From assembly GCF_900451195.1 (NCBI RefSeq), contig NZ_UGHR01000004.1, forward strand, positions 62,001 to 126,000: a stretch of 64,000 bases of DNA, given 5' to 3'. The notes under the pieces are model-generated. The model ran no database searches. It saw nothing but the letters and a program-made list of their open reading frames with translations, and was not told where the DNA came from. Below are positions 17,197-25,775 of the stretch, piece by piece. The position numbers and the translations under genes are program-made. This DNA comes from Iodobacter fluviatilis. Lineage in GTDB: Bacteria; Pseudomonadota; Gammaproteobacteria; Burkholderiales; Chitinibacteraceae. The first letter of the stretch is position 1; each line of letters starts with the position of its first letter.

Positions 17197-18684
17197 ATGC
17201 GGCCGGTATCAACAAACGGGATGCGCATGAAACATTGGCTCATGGCTCTGGCAACAGTTGTTCTAACGGGTTGCGGCGATATGCCGGAACAATCTTCCAA
17301 CCGGGTTCTTCCTTGGGCAGAATCACAAGAACTCGTCGTACTGGTACAAAACGGTCCGACCACACTCTATGTCGATGCTGAAGGCAATTACGCAGGCTTG
17401 GAGTACGACCTCGTTACTCGCTTTGCAGTAGCAAATGGGCTGAAAGTGCGTTTTATCGTAACCAGCAGCTATGCCGAGTTACTTTCTAGGCTTAAGGGAA
17501 ATGAAGCTCACTTTGCTGTTGGTGTGCAAAAAGGCTTTGAAAGCCAAGGGCTTGCATTTGGCCCTGCATATCAGAGTATCGAGCCAGTGCTGGTTTACCC
17601 CAGTAATAAAACGGCAGCCAGTGTTTTGGCAGAGCTGAGCGCTGGAGAGGCAAGTATCAGTACCCTGCCTCAGTACACCATGGCGCTGGATAAGCTAAAG
17701 GTCAGCAAACCTGGCCTGAACTGGCAAGTTGTAGAAGATGGCGATAGCGAAGACTTGATCGAGCGCGTTGCCAATGGCCAGCTCAGCTATGCGATGGTTG
17801 ATTCGCATGCTGCTGACGTTGCCCAGAATTACTTCCCTAAAATCGCAATTTCGCGTGATATGGGCTCGGTGCAACAGCTGGCGTGGGCTGCACCTGAGGG
17901 CGATAGCGAGCTCTTTACCCGGTTTGAAGGCTTCTTCAGCAAAATGGCCCAAAGCGGTGAGATGCGCAGTTTGCTTGACCGATATTACGGCCATGTGAAT
18001 CGCCTCGGTCAGTTGGATGCCATGGCGTTTTTAGACAAGCGCAAAGCCACTTTGCCACGTTATAAAAAGTGGTTTAAAGAGGCTGAAACCAAGACCGGCC
18101 TTGATTGGCGCTTGGTGGCTGCATTGTCTTATCAGGAATCGATGTGGGACCCGGAAGCGGTTTCTATGTCGGGTGTGCGTGGCATGATGATGCTCACCAA
18201 CGATACGGCAGAACGTTTGGGCGTGAACCGCCTCGACCCCTATCAAAGTATTCAGGGTGGCGCACGTTATATCCAGACCATGAAAGATAGCTTGGCTGAG
18301 AATATTACCGAGCCTGATCGCACTTGGTTGGCTTTAGCTGCCTACAATGTCGGTTTGGGCCATCTGCTTGACGCCCGTGCATTGGCGGTGAAGCTGGGCA
18401 AAAACCCAGATAGCTGGGTGGACGTGAAAACCACACTGCCACTTTTACGTAATCCGCAATATTTTAAATCGGCCAAATACGGTTATGCCCGAGGCGGCGA
18501 ACCCGTGATTTTTGTTGAGCGTTTACGTACTTACTACGATATTTTGGTGCGCTTCGAGAGCCCAGTGCAAAGCACGATGCCGGTGCTTAGCGAGAATGTT
18601 GTGGTACAAAACCCCAATAATTTGCCGCTGAATATCAATAATCGCGTGCTGGCGGCCAAGCAAGTGCGTACTGCGGCGCTCTGA
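17197..18684 (+). CDS. mltF: Membrane-bound lytic murein transglycosylase F
   Basis: 495-aa lipoprotein with two parts: an N-terminal solute-binding-like domain (residues ~45-270, ELVVLVQNGPTTLYVDAEG) and a C-terminal transglycosylase SLT domain. The catalytic glutamate is in AALSYQESMWDP, followed by SGVRGMMMLT and LAAYNVGLGHLLDA. The signal sequence ends in a lipobox VLTGC. MltF cleaves peptidoglycan glycan strands from the inner face of the outer membrane. Start is uncertain: ATG 17197 has AGGAAG 12 bases upstream; ATG 17221 or 17227 are also possible. Confidence 0.93.
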   Translation: MRPVSTNGMRMKHWLMALATVVLTGCGDMPEQSSNRVLPWAESQELVVLVQNGPTTLYVDAEGNYAGLEYDLVTRFAVANGLKVRFIVTSSYAELLSRLKGNEAHFAVGVQKGFESQGLAFGPAYQSIEPVLVYPSNKTAASVLAELSAGEASISTLPQYTMALDKLKVSKPGLNWQVVEDGDSEDLIERVANGQLSYAMVDSHAADVAQNYFPKIAISRDMGSVQQLAWAAPEGDSELFTRFEGFFSKMAQSGEMRSLLDRYYGHVNRLGQLDAMAFLDKRKATLPRYKKWFKEAETKTGLDWRLVAALSYQESMWDPEAVSMSGVRGMMMLTNDTAERLGVNRLDPYQSIQGGARYIQTMKDSLAENITEPDRTWLALAAYNVGLGHLLDARALAVKLGKNPDSWVDVKTTLPLLRNPQYFKSAKYGYARGGEPVIFVERLRTYYDILVRFESPVQSTMPVLSENVVVQNPNNLPLNINNRVLAAKQVRTAAL

Positions 18685-18895
18685 TCAGAAGCGCTGCAAG
18701 CTTCAGCATAAAAGGGCAAAGAGCGGTTTTTGCCGCGAATGACCTTGTTACAGCTAAGCAGCAGCATCGATGAAAAGCATCGGATTCCTTGGGGTTTGTT
18801 GCTGTGGATAGGGGGAGATCCGCTTCGCCTGCGGCGCAGTTTGCTCTTACGCGCTACAATATCGCCTTCCACGCACTATTTCCGGTAGCTTTTTT

Positions 18896-20281
18896 ATGAC
18901 TGTACGTACTCGTTTTGCCCCTAGTCCTACGGGCTTATTACATATTGGCGGTGTACGCACCGCGCTGTTTTCATGGGCGCATGCTCGCAAAAATGGCGGC
19001 GCATTTGTGCTGCGTATCGAAGACACCGATTTAGAGCGTTCCACACCCGAATCTGTGAAAGCCATCATGGATGGCATGCATTGGGTCGGTATCGACTACG
19101 ATGAAGGCCCGTTTTACCAAATGCAGCGTATGGATCGCTACCGCGAAGCCGTGAAGCAACTCTTAGCCAGTGGCCACGCCTACCCTTGTTATATGTCCAA
19201 AGAAGAGCTCGATGCCATGCGCGCAGAGCAAGAAGCTTTGGGCTTAAAAGCCAAGTACGATCGCCGCTGGCGGCCGGAAGAAGGCAAGGTACTGCCAGAG
19301 CCGCCTGCCGGTGTGCAGCCCGTGTTGCGCTTCAGAACGCCACTGGATGGCGTAGTAGCATGGGATGATCTGGTGAAAGGCCGGATTGAGATTGGCAATA
19401 TCGAGCTGGACGATCTGATCATCGCCCGCCCCGATGGCACGCCGACCTATAACTTCTGCGTGGTGGTGGATGACTGGGATATGGGCATCACCCAAGTAAT
19501 TCGCGGTGATGATCATGTGAATAACACGCCCCGCCAGATTCATATCTTTAACGCGCTGGGCGCGATCGTGCCGCAATTTGCCCATCTGCCGATGATTCAT
19601 AATGATCAGGGCCAGAAATTATCCAAGCGCCGCGATGCCGTTAGTGTGGTGGATTACGACCGGGCCGGTTATCTGCCGGAAGCCCTGCTCAACTACCTGG
19701 CGCGTTTAGGCTGGGGCCACGGTGACGACGAATGCTTCACCATGGCGCAATTTGTAGAATGGTTTGATCTGAAAGACGTATCGGCCAGCCCAAGCCGCTT
19801 TGATAAAGAAAAGCTGCTGTGGCTGAATGCACAGCATATCAAGGCCGCCGATACCGCCCGCCTGGCCGATCTGGCTAAGCGCTTCTTGGATGAAAAAGGA
19901 CTTGATCTAAGCCATGGCCCTGCCTTGGTGGATGTGGTGGCCCTCTTAAAAGAGCGCGTACAAACCATTGTTGAGCTGGCAGCCGAAGCAGAATACTTTT
20001 ACCAGCCGCTGACGCCTTCTGATGAGATTGTGGCCAAGCATTTAACGAGCGACGATCTGGCCCGCCTGAGCGCCTTTGCCAGCGAAGCTGCAGCACTGGA
20101 AGCATGGGATACCGCGGGCATCTCGGCCTTTATTAAAGAATTTTGCAAATCGCAGGGCGTGAAGATGGGGCAGGTGGGCATGCCACTGCGCGCCAAAGTC
20201 TGCGGCACCACGCATACGCCCTCGGTGGATGCGGTGCTGGCTTTGCTGGGGAAGGCTGAAGTATTAAAACGCCTAGCTTAA
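18896..20281 (+). CDS. gltX: Glutamyl-tRNA synthetase
   Basis: Class I synthetase of 461 aa charging tRNA-Glu. The HIGH-type motif is in [17 protein letters not shown] and the KMSKS-type motif is [21 protein letters not shown] and [14 protein letters not shown] are also conserved. No zinc-binding cysteine cluster of the E. coli type is apparent. A strong terminator follows. Confidence 0.96.
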   Translation: MTVRTRFAPSPTGLLHIGGVRTALFSWAHARKNGGAFVLRIEDTDLERSTPESVKAIMDGMHWVGIDYDEGPFYQMQRMDRYREAVKQLLASGHAYPCYMSKEELDAMRAEQEALGLKAKYDRRWRPEEGKVLPEPPAGVQPVLRFRTPLDGVVAWDDLVKGRIEIGNIELDDLIIARPDGTPTYNFCVVVDDWDMGITQVIRGDDHVNNTPRQIHIFNALGAIVPQFAHLPMIHNDQGQKLSKRRDAVSVVDYDRAGYLPEALLNYLARLGWGHGDDECFTMAQFVEWFDLKDVSASPSRFDKEKLLWLNAQHIKAADTARLADLAKRFLDEKGLDLSHGPALVDVVALLKERVQTIVELAAEAEYFYQPLTPSDEIVAKHLTSDDLARLSAFASEAAALEAWDTAGISAFIKEFCKSQGVKMGQVGMPLRAKVCGTTHTPSVDAVLALLGKAEVLKRLA

Positions 20282-20293
20282 GCATTGCCATAT

Positions 20294-20325
20294 AAAAAAA
20301 CCGGGCTAAATGGCCCGGTTTTTTT
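20294..20325. terminator. Terminator after gltX
   Basis: Seven A, the stem CCGGGC-TAAATG-GCCCGG and seven T make a strong, symmetrical Rho-independent terminator. Confidence 0.9.
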
Positions 20326-20345
20326 ATGCTTAAAAGGAAATATGG

Positions 20346-20840
20346 GTGGAGTTTAAAAAAATTGATCCGCAGCATGATTTTGATCTTTGCCTGCAATTCA
20401 GAAAAGACGCCTATTTTTGCAGCTTTCAAACTTGGGCTGGCTTTACTGAGTTTGTGGGGTTGGATGGGGCAGATTACCATCATAAAATTCTCTCCAGAAT
20501 TGATGATCCGCGCTGGGGATATTTTCATGTGCATTCTGAAGGGCAAATTATTGGGCAAATAGAGTTCAAAACCTACTCACATCTTGAGCAAACGGGTTAT
20601 GTGCATTTGTTTTATCTTGCACCCGAATATCGGGGTAAAGGTTACTTTAAACAACTCAATCAGTTTGTCATGGCTCAGCTGGAAAACGCGAATTGTGCAG
20701 TCGCAGTGCTTGCGCTTGGGCGGGAAAATCATGCTGCGATGGGGGCATATCAAAAAAATGGCTGGCTGATGCAGGGCGCTAAAAATGAACGCTCGGATTA
20801 CTGGGCTTATCATTTAAACAGCCAGTGTGGAGATGTGTAA
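20346..20840 (+). CDS. GNAT family N-acetyltransferase
   Basis: 164 aa with the GNAT acetyl-CoA-binding motif in LAPEYRGKGYFKQL (motif A, R/Q-x-x-G-x-G/A) and a C-terminal NHAAMGAYQKNGW segment typical of the family. Start is GTG 20346 with AAGGAAA about 7 bases upstream. The substrate is unknown. It may transfer acetyl groups to a small amine or protein N-terminus; nothing in the neighbourhood decides this. Confidence 0.8.
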   Translation: MEFKKIDPQHDFDLCLQFRKDAYFCSFQTWAGFTEFVGLDGADYHHKILSRIDDPRWGYFHVHSEGQIIGQIEFKTYSHLEQTGYVHLFYLAPEYRGKGYFKQLNQFVMAQLENANCAVAVLALGRENHAAMGAYQKNGWLMQGAKNERSDYWAYHLNSQCGDV

Positions 20841-20899
20841 TGCGCTTGCTGCCGTTTGCAGTAACTTTGCTCATCTTGTCAACATTACAAGGCACTTAG
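20840..20899 (+). CDS. Possible 19-residue hydrophobic peptide coupled to the GNAT gene
   Basis: The stop of the acetyltransferase gene overlaps an ATG (TAATG), opening a 19-codon frame MRLLPFAVTLLILSTLQGT. It has a basic N-terminus and a hydrophobic core like a membrane peptide or an orphaned signal sequence. It could be a degraded gene or chance. I see no ribosome binding site beyond possible coupling. Confidence 0.25.
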   Translation: MRLLPFAVTLLILSTLQGT

Positions 20900-20914
20900 T
20901 TGGGGTGAAGCTTA

Positions 20915-20931
20915 CCGCCCTATAATGGCGG
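20915..20931 (+). promoter_or_regulatory. Consensus -10 inside a small palindrome, nagZ promoter
   Basis: TATAAT at 20921-20926 lies in the loop of CCGCC-N7-GGCGG, 37 bases before the nagZ start. A -35 is weak (GTTGGG-like around 20899). The palindrome could be an operator. Confidence 0.5.
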
Positions 20932-20962
20932 CACACCATTTTATTCCCCTGGAGTATTGCCC

Positions 20963-22510
20963 ATGCACGCCGCTGAACTCTTACAATCGCTTACCCTTAG
21001 CCAGAAAGTAGCCCAGTTGTTTATGGTGGGGTTTGATGGCCTGATGCCCAATTCGCATATTGAAGAGATGTTGAGGAAGCATCAGCTTGGCGGCATTATT
21101 TTGTTCCGGCGAAATGTTGAAACTCCTAGCCAGCTAGCCGCCCTGAATTTACGTTTACAACAAATCAATGCAGAACATAGCCCTGTGCCATTAATGATTG
21201 GTACGGATCAGGAAGGTGGCATGGTGATGCGTATCGAAGCAGGCGTCACACCGCTGCCTTCCGCTATGGCATTTAAAAACACAGCTTGCGAAGCGGATTG
21301 CGAAGCACTGACCAGGGTGGGTAATGCGGAGCTGAAATCGCTGGGAATAAATATCAATTTTGCACCGGTGCTGGATATTAATAATAACCCGCAAAATCCG
21401 GTGATTGGCGTACGGGCATATGGCGAAACAGTTAACGAAGTTTGCCAGTATGGTTTGGCTGCATTGCGGGGAATGCAGGCTGCGGGTATGGCCGCAACGG
21501 GGAAACATTTCCCCGGGCATGGGGATACAGCGGTTGATTCCCATCATAGTATGCCGGTGGTCGCCCATGACCGAGCACGCCTCGATGCTGTAGAGCTGGC
21601 TCCGTTTAGTGCCGCTTTTGATGCCGGGCTGGATGCCGTGATGACGGCGCATGTTGCTTTTCCAACTATTGAGCCGGATTTGGCTAAGCCAGCAACGATT
21701 TCCCACGCTGTTCTCACTGGCTTATTAAGACATGAGCTGAATTATCAGGGTGTTGTGATTACAGACTGCCTGGAAATGGATGCAATTGGCAAGGGTGTAG
21801 GGACGGTTGAAGGGGCCGTATCTGCGATTGTTGCCGGAGCCGATATTGTGTTGATTTCACATACTCCAGCCAAGCAAGCAGCCGCTTTTGCTGAAGTCTT
21901 ACGGGCGGTCAACGCCGGAGAGATTTCAGAGGCACGTATTGATGAATCAGTGCTGCGTATCCTTGCATTAAAACAGCGCTATCAGATGTCGGATTGGGCG
22001 AGCCTTGTGCCATCGTTATTGGCGCCAGAGTCATTGCAATTATCAGAGCGCGTTCATCAAGCTGCAATCAGTGGCGAGGCAAGGGCACTCGATAAAAATA
22101 AAGCCGTTTTATTGATTAGTGCTGAGGTGCGCGTTCATACAGAGATTGATGAAGTTGCTCTTGGGAAAACGCCAGAAGCGCGTAATTCACTGGCGACGCC
22201 TTTGCGTGAACTGGCATTTACAGTGAGTGAAGAGTGGATTGGCTTGCAGCCATCCGCGGTTGAGCTGGTTGTGGTTTTAAGCAGGGCTGCACATGCAGAG
22301 CAAATTATTTTTGTATCTTATAACGCGGTATTATCCAAAGAGCAGCAGACGCTGATTGATTCTTTGCCACACGATAAGCTCTGGCTGATTGCGGGCCGTC
22401 TGCCCTATGATCTGGATTTTGCTCCTGAAGCGGCAGGGCGGCTAAGTTGCTGTTCTAATCGCCCTGCTGCTTTATCTGCCTTAGCCCAGAAGCTGGCTGC
22501 TGCTAGCTGA
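20963..22510 (+). CDS. nagZ: GH3 beta-N-acetylhexosaminidase (NagZ-like, long form)
   Basis: Glycoside hydrolase family 3 enzyme acting on N-acetylglucosamine linked to muramic acid in peptidoglycan recycling. The N-terminal barrel (residues ~10-340) contains GGIILFRRN, IGTDQEGGMVMRI and the diagnostic loop KHFPGHGDTAVDSHHSMP with the His/Asp pair unique to NagZ-type enzymes; the nucleophile is in GVVITDCLEMDAIG. At 515 aa it is longer than proteobacterial NagZ (~340) because of a C-terminal alpha/beta domain, as in Gram-positive and some secreted forms. No signal peptide is seen, so it is probably cytoplasmic. Start ATG 20963 has GGAG 8 bases upstream. Confidence 0.88.
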   Translation: MHAAELLQSLTLSQKVAQLFMVGFDGLMPNSHIEEMLRKHQLGGIILFRRNVETPSQLAALNLRLQQINAEHSPVPLMIGTDQEGGMVMRIEAGVTPLPSAMAFKNTACEADCEALTRVGNAELKSLGININFAPVLDINNNPQNPVIGVRAYGETVNEVCQYGLAALRGMQAAGMAATGKHFPGHGDTAVDSHHSMPVVAHDRARLDAVELAPFSAAFDAGLDAVMTAHVAFPTIEPDLAKPATISHAVLTGLLRHELNYQGVVITDCLEMDAIGKGVGTVEGAVSAIVAGADIVLISHTPAKQAAAFAEVLRAVNAGEISEARIDESVLRILALKQRYQMSDWASLVPSLLAPESLQLSERVHQAAISGEARALDKNKAVLLISAEVRVHTEIDEVALGKTPEARNSLATPLRELAFTVSEEWIGLQPSAVELVVVLSRAAHAEQIIFVSYNAVLSKEQQTLIDSLPHDKLWLIAGRLPYDLDFAPEAAGRLSCCSNRPAALSALAQKLAAAS

Positions 22511-23101
22511 TTCAGATAATTATTAAATAAGAAGCCGGTTTTTCTGCTCAGGAAAAGCCGGTTTTTTTACGTCTGCTTCTTTCACCATATACCGTGCCGG
22601 CTTTCTTTACCTGCTCTGAGCGCTAGGCTGTGCGTGGCAGTGCTTTGTGTGAGCAGATCATTGAATGCTTTCTTAGTGAACTGGAACACACCAGCCAATT
22701 TTTAGTTAATACCAATCAATCTTTCAAATTTCAAACATTTCCTTTCTCTATATTTTTTAAAAACCGTTTTTATGCTGTATCGGTGAAAGCATAGCTTTGT
22801 TTCGTTGGAAATTACGCTGTAGCAGCCTGTGTTTTTATTATTAAGTCAATATGCGGTAATTTTCCTTCATTATTTCTATATATCTTGAATACCAGATGCC
22901 TGAATGTTGATCTTTCTGTGGATTGAAATGGAAAGTTGTTTCCGGTAAAAATACACATCAGATAAACAGATTACTTGAATTTTAATTGGTCTGTTTTCTT
23001 GGTTAATTATTTAATATTTAATTTAACTAATGCATTTATATCTATTGCTGTTTATGCAGCCGTTTTTTAAATCATATGTTTTAAAAATTCAAGGAACAGA
23101 T
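22511..23101. other. AT-rich intergenic region between nagZ and the PEP-CTERM gene
   Basis: A terminator for nagZ lies at 22533-22568. The rest (about 530 bases) is AT-rich and has no frame with coding character; the short frame extending the PEP-CTERM gene upstream to 23030 is not convincing because its residues precede the signal sequence. Promoter elements for the next gene must lie here but I cannot single one out. Confidence 0.5.
22533..22568 (+). terminator. Terminator after nagZ
   Basis: CCGGTTTTTC pairs (with one G-U) to GGAAAAGCCGG, followed by seven T. Confidence 0.75.
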
Positions 23102-23734
23102 ATGAACATCAAGAAAAATGCGGCTGCAATTGTTATATTGTTCAGCTTATTTAGTTCGGCACATGCGGTAAACGCTTATGTTGATCAATTTATCAGCTTC
23201 AAAGATGCATTAGGAAATAATGCAGTGGCATATGGCAATAATGGCACGCTAACTGCACCTCCTCCTGAAGTTGTTAATCCAAATATTATTCTTGGTGCGC
23301 CTACGGTATCGCAATGGGTTTCTATCCCTACAGATTACTCAGCTGTTTATGGCTTTAATGGTCAGAAAGCGACTGATGGGCTGGATATCTATTATGTGGA
23401 TGCAGGTGCTTTGTCTAATGTTAGTGTTTGGGGAAAGCTCAATATTGCGGATGCTTGGACTAAAATTGGCTCGGTAACTGAAGGAGCACCATTAGGTACA
23501 ACGTATAATCCGGTCTCTTCATTTTTGAGCTTAGCGGGTACGGGATTAAGTGGTGTCAGCCAGGTGATGATCCGTGGTACAGACGTAGCGGGATGGTCTC
23601 CTGGTTTTGATTTAATGGGGATTCAAGGCCGAGGGATGCTGGCGGCTCCTGTGCCAGAGCCAGAAACATATGCATTAATGGGTTTAGGACTAATTGCCTT
23701 GCTGGTTAATCGGCGTAGGCAAGTTAATGCTTAA
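23102..23734 (+). CDS. PEP-CTERM sorting domain protein
   Basis: 210-aa exported protein. A signal peptide ends near SSAHAVNA, the body is rich in Gly, Thr and Val, and the C-terminus reads VPEPETYALMGLGLIALL followed by NRRR: the PEP motif, a membrane span and an arginine cluster, which exosortase/EpsH systems recognise and cleave. The RBS AAGGAA lies just upstream of ATG 23102. PEP-CTERM proteins are usually surface or exopolysaccharide-associated. No exosortase gene is in this window. Confidence 0.85.
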   Translation: MNIKKNAAAIVILFSLFSSAHAVNAYVDQFISFKDALGNNAVAYGNNGTLTAPPPEVVNPNIILGAPTVSQWVSIPTDYSAVYGFNGQKATDGLDIYYVDAGALSNVSVWGKLNIADAWTKIGSVTEGAPLGTTYNPVSSFLSLAGTGLSGVSQVMIRGTDVAGWSPGFDLMGIQGRGMLAAPVPEPETYALMGLGLIALLVNRRRQVNA

Positions 23735-23750
23735 TTAATTGTTTAAAAAT

Positions 23751-23780
23751 AAAAAAGGCCATTTAATAATGGCCTTTTTT
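23751..23780. terminator. Bidirectional terminator between PEP-CTERM gene and yitT-like gene
   Basis: AAAAAAGGCCAT pairs with ATGGCCTTTTTT around a short AT loop, between convergent genes. Confidence 0.9.
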
Positions 23781-23789
23781 ATTGATGCA

Positions 23790-24395
23790 TTACATGCCAA
23801 TGTACCGGTCTGGCCTGTGATTAATTGCAATCGCAAGGTTTAAAGCAAAAGCACCTAATACAGATATTAATAGTTGTTTGTGATCAACTACGCCAAAACC
23901 TACACACAGAATAAATAGATCAACCACTAACTGCACATAGCCTGTGCGCCAGCCAAAACGTTTTTGTAAATAAAGAGCCAATACGGTTACGCCACCTAAG
24001 CTGGCTTTATGCCTGATCAGCATCAAAATACCTACGCCTGCCAGTAAGCCGCCCATTAAACCTGCAAAAACAGGATCCACATCTCCCATATTAATCCAGT
24101 TTGGCAGCCAGCCGCAGAGCAGGGCGAGTGCTCCAACGCAGGCAAATGTTTTAAGCGTGAATTCTTTGCCCAGCATTCGGTAAGAGAAAATATAGATCGG
24201 CAGATTAATAAGAAACAATACGGTGCCATATGACCAATGGGCGATGTAGTGCAACAGAAATGCCAGACCCGTTGCCCCGCCTGTGAGTAGCCCTGCTTGT
24301 TTAAAAAACTGGATTGCCAGCGCCATTAGTAATACGCCGGTCATTAATCCTTGTAAGTCTTCAAGCAGGGTGTGGGAGTGTTTGGGCTGGGGCAT
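23790..24395 (-). CDS. YitT family membrane protein
   Basis: 201-aa inner-membrane protein with about five or six hydrophobic spans. LTGGATGLAFLLHYI, FLINLPIYIFSYRMLG and the C-terminal ASLGGVTVLALYLQKR are characteristic of the YitT/DUF161 family, but it lacks the soluble C-terminal DUF2179 domain of longer members. Transport function is suspected for the family, with no firm substrate. I chose the ATG at 24395; the frame stays open to a TTG at 24419. Confidence 0.8.
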   Translation of the reverse strand: MPQPKHSHTLLEDLQGLMTGVLLMALAIQFFKQAGLLTGGATGLAFLLHYIAHWSYGTVLFLINLPIYIFSYRMLGKEFTLKTFACVGALALLCGWLPNWINMGDVDPVFAGLMGGLLAGVGILMLIRHKASLGGVTVLALYLQKRFGWRTGYVQLVVDLFILCVGFGVVDHKQLLISVLGAFALNLAIAINHRPDRYIGM

Positions 24396-24616
24396 ATAAA
24401 ACCGGTGCAGAATGATCAATCAGGAGCGGAGCATAGCCACGAATGCTATTCGGGTAAACGGAAGGATGTCGCAATTTTTACATGTTTTGCGCTAAATCAA
24501 GTCGCCTGGCAGCAAACCGTCGATCAGAGGAGGAAAGATAGTCCTGAAGTTAAGTATGTTTCCTGCCGATAATCTGTCGTATACCTTTATGCGATAGATT
24601 GATAAGGAGCTTTATC

Positions 24617-25168
24617 GTGATTAACTCTGTTTCCACTTCATCGCCAGCCGTTGTCCAAACCAAGGATGTAAAAGATACGGATAAAAAGCCTGAGCTGAGC
24701 GAGGCAAGTATTCGTGCACAAACAAACCAGCAGATATTACAAGCATCTTTGCAGGTGTCGATTAGCAGTGGCGATAAGCCAATGCAGCTCTTATTTAGAA
24801 CGGCCATTGATAAAATAAATGAAGTGCTCAAGCCAGAGTTTGGTGATGATGCAATTAAAAATGCGATGGGGCAGGATAATTCGCCTGAAGGCACTGCCGG
24901 GCGAATTGTTGCGCTTTCAACGGGATTTTACGATGCGTTTGCCAAGCAAAGGCCCGGACAAGACCCAGATAAAATTGCTGAAGAATTTACCAAGGTGATT
25001 CGTGGCGGGGTTGAGCAGGGCTTTAAGGAGGCAAAAGACATTCTTAAGAGTTTGCAGGTGCTTGATGGCAGCATTGCCAGTAATGTGGATAAAACCTACG
25101 ATTTAGTACAAAAAGGTTTAGATGATTTTTTGGCAGGAAAAAAGCAAAAGCCTGCAGAAGCAAAGTAA
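24617..25168 (+). CDS. DUF5610 domain protein
   Basis: 183 aa, hydrophilic, no signal peptide or membrane span. The second half (GRIVALSTGFYDAFAKQRPG, VIRGGVEQGFKEAKDIL, DKTYDLVQKGLDDFL) matches my memory of the DUF5610 family. Start GTG 24617 has AAGGAG about 8 bases upstream. Family function is not known to me; members occur near flagellar or surface genes in some proteobacteria. Confidence 0.7.
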   Translation: MINSVSTSSPAVVQTKDVKDTDKKPELSEASIRAQTNQQILQASLQVSISSGDKPMQLLFRTAIDKINEVLKPEFGDDAIKNAMGQDNSPEGTAGRIVALSTGFYDAFAKQRPGQDPDKIAEEFTKVIRGGVEQGFKEAKDILKSLQVLDGSIASNVDKTYDLVQKGLDDFLAGKKQKPAEAK

Positions 25169-25646
25169 CAGCATCCTGCTTATTCAGCACTCTCCTTCCT
25201 GTGTTTTTCACTGCGATCCCGAAGCTTGATTGTATGGAGCTTCGGGCCAGCGTCTCTTATTTCAATCCTTACATAAAAGATAAATACCTGATTTTTTAGT
25301 CAGGTCTATTTTCTTGCCTTAGCAGGCAGAAAATCGGGCCTATCTATGTAAATAAGAATTATTACGTTGTTTTTATAGTCGTTTATTGGATTTTTTAGCC
25401 ATAAAAATGGCGAAAAAGAGCGATTTACAGGGGTGTGTCATATAAAAATCACAAATATAAAAATGGGTCAACTTGTTTGTCTTTGGGGGTGAAATATCTA
25501 AAAGCTTGCTTTGTTTGCTAAAAATCAAGATAAATTTTATGTTTTTTTACAGGTTTAAATATTTTTATAAATAAAATCAATGATTTAGTCGATTGCTGTG
25601 GTTTTCAATAGCCGTTCACCCTGTGCTGAGCGGCTAATCCTCATTT

Positions 25647-25662
25647 TGTGATTGCTATCACA
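25647..25662. promoter_or_regulatory. CRP-type binding site upstream of S-layer gene
   Basis: TGTGATTGCTATCACA has both perfect half sites TGTGA and TCACA separated by six bases, and it is flanked by T tracts. It is centred ~120 bases before the S-layer start and ~13 bases before the ribosome binding site of the small ORF. Whether it activates or represses depends on where transcription begins. Confidence 0.7.
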
Positions 25663-25687
25663 TTTTTAAATTTAGGGGAGGAGAACA

Positions 25688-25747
25688 ATGCATTTGTCCG
25701 TGGCACGATCCATTATGGAAAAGCCCTGGCTTAAAGCTGGACGATAG
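25688..25747 (+). CDS. 19-codon leader ORF upstream of the S-layer gene
   Basis: MHLSVARSIMEKPWLKAGR, preceded by an exceptionally strong Shine-Dalgarno (GGGGAGGAG at 25675-25683) and ending 28 bases before the S-layer ATG. The peptide is basic, with no signal character. A translated leader could couple expression to ribosome transit or protect mRNA. It is not a known family; expression is inferred from the ribosome binding site alone. Confidence 0.45.
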   Translation: MHLSVARSIMEKPWLKAGR

Positions 25748-25775
25748 CTTACACAAACTTTTAGGAGTTCGTAAA

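Larger units (their letters stand above)
25169..25775. other. Long upstream region of the S-layer gene
   Basis: 607 bases, strongly AT-rich in the middle. A perfect 9-bp hairpin CCCGAAGCT/AGCTTCGGG (25218-25246) lies after the DUF5610 gene but lacks a T-run. A second small hairpin CCTGA/TCAGG is at 25287-25304. The last 130 bases hold a CRP-like palindrome and a 19-codon ORF, listed separately. Several T/A-rich stretches could be -10 boxes and I cannot choose between them. A long 5' leader is likely. Confidence 0.55.
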
